Assembly: GCA_963807085.1 (NCBI GenBank)
Contig: CAWEBB010000007.1
Span: 124,001-188,000, forward strand
Direction of reading: 5' to 3'
DNA from: JACKII01 sp963807085
GTDB lineage: Bacteria; Pseudomonadota; Alphaproteobacteria; Bin95
Length of the DNA: 64,000 nucleotides
Every line of letters starts with the position of its first letter. Position 1 is the stretch's first letter. Positions 63,898-64,000 of the stretch are shown here, piece by piece. The translations under genes and the position numbers were made by a program. The notes under the pieces are model-generated. The model had not been told where the DNA came from, ran no database searches, and was given only the letters and a program-made list of their open reading frames with translations.

Positions 63898-64000
63898 GTC
63901 TCGACTCGGCATTGGTTTGAACACACTAAAATAAAGCACATGCGCCTCAGCGGCATGGTAATTGCCCTTGTCCGTCCTGCCATCCCTCGGGTCAACACAA

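Noticed and set aside
1..64000. tRNA, rRNA or CRISPR array
   Set aside because: No cloverleaf-like T-loop/CCA signatures, rRNA conserved blocks or regularly spaced direct repeats were noticed by eye.

Overview
The window is GC-rich chromosomal DNA of an alphaproteobacterium, most likely of the Rhodospirillales or a related order. The clues are a plant/alphaproteobacterial-type gshA, an ETF-beta lysine methyltransferase homologue, a fold-III ornithine/lysine decarboxylase, a perfect CtrA-type box, and the order aminotransferase - hom - glpX - recJ at the right end. No rRNA, tRNA or CRISPR array was seen.

Layout. 0-4 kb: an atypical PAS histidine kinase, a GNAT-like protein behind a CtrA-like dyad, a PAS-like protein and a small hypothetical protein. 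4.2-20.3 kb: mostly housekeeping genes (odc with a structured leader, aroQ, an SDR, an alpha/beta hydrolase, gshA, rsmE, ubiA, an ETF-beta methyltransferase, ggt, pncA, a lipoprotein, an LLM oxidoreductase, an enoyl-CoA hydratase, an SH3 protein, a hydroxyacid dehydrogenase, ychF, a cysteine-rich secreted protein). Several dispersed palindromic repeats lie between them. 20.6-22.7 kb: a decayed accessory island (COG4280 membrane protein, small membrane protein, ChrB-like protein) flanked by 12-bp inverted repeats. 22.9-30.9 kb: a CoA-transferase/amidohydrolase pair, then a Crp-type regulator with a 2-oxoacid:ferredoxin oxidoreductase operon. 31-36 kb: a 2OG-Fe(II) oxygenase, a GNAT-carbon/nitrogen hydrolase fusion, a SET protein, a short AdoMet-decarboxylase-like protein and a methyltransferase. 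36-44 kb: a catabolic cluster (two flavin monooxygenases, a VOC protein, an M20 hydrolase, an amidase, a GST, an Ldh2-type dehydrogenase). 44-47 kb: class II DAHP synthase and nicotinate phosphoribosyltransferase. 46.9-50.9 kb: an Anbu / transglutaminase / alpha-E / circularly permuted ATP-grasp operon. 51-58 kb: a tightly coupled trehalose operon (GST, SDR remnant, DUF808, otsB, GH15, otsA, glk). 58-64 kb: recJ, glpX, hom and an aminotransferase.

Functional threads. The operons around 47-51 kb and 51-58 kb are read leftward and use ATGA/GTGA overlaps, so their products are probably made together. PncA and nicotinate phosphoribosyltransferase together could give NAD salvage. The SpeD-like/SET pair facing the GNAT-amidohydrolase is the least explained locus and the best candidate for an undescribed pathway.

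A major caveat: eight otherwise conserved genes (gltD-like, crp, GNAT-nitrilase, DAHP synthase, Anbu, ATP-grasp, otsA, glpX) each carry one frameshift, and every one has a total length of 3n+1. One SDR has three shifts of the opposite sign. I annotate the eight as single CDSs with a frameshift. Assembly error is the simplest explanation, but real decay cannot be excluded from this sequence alone.
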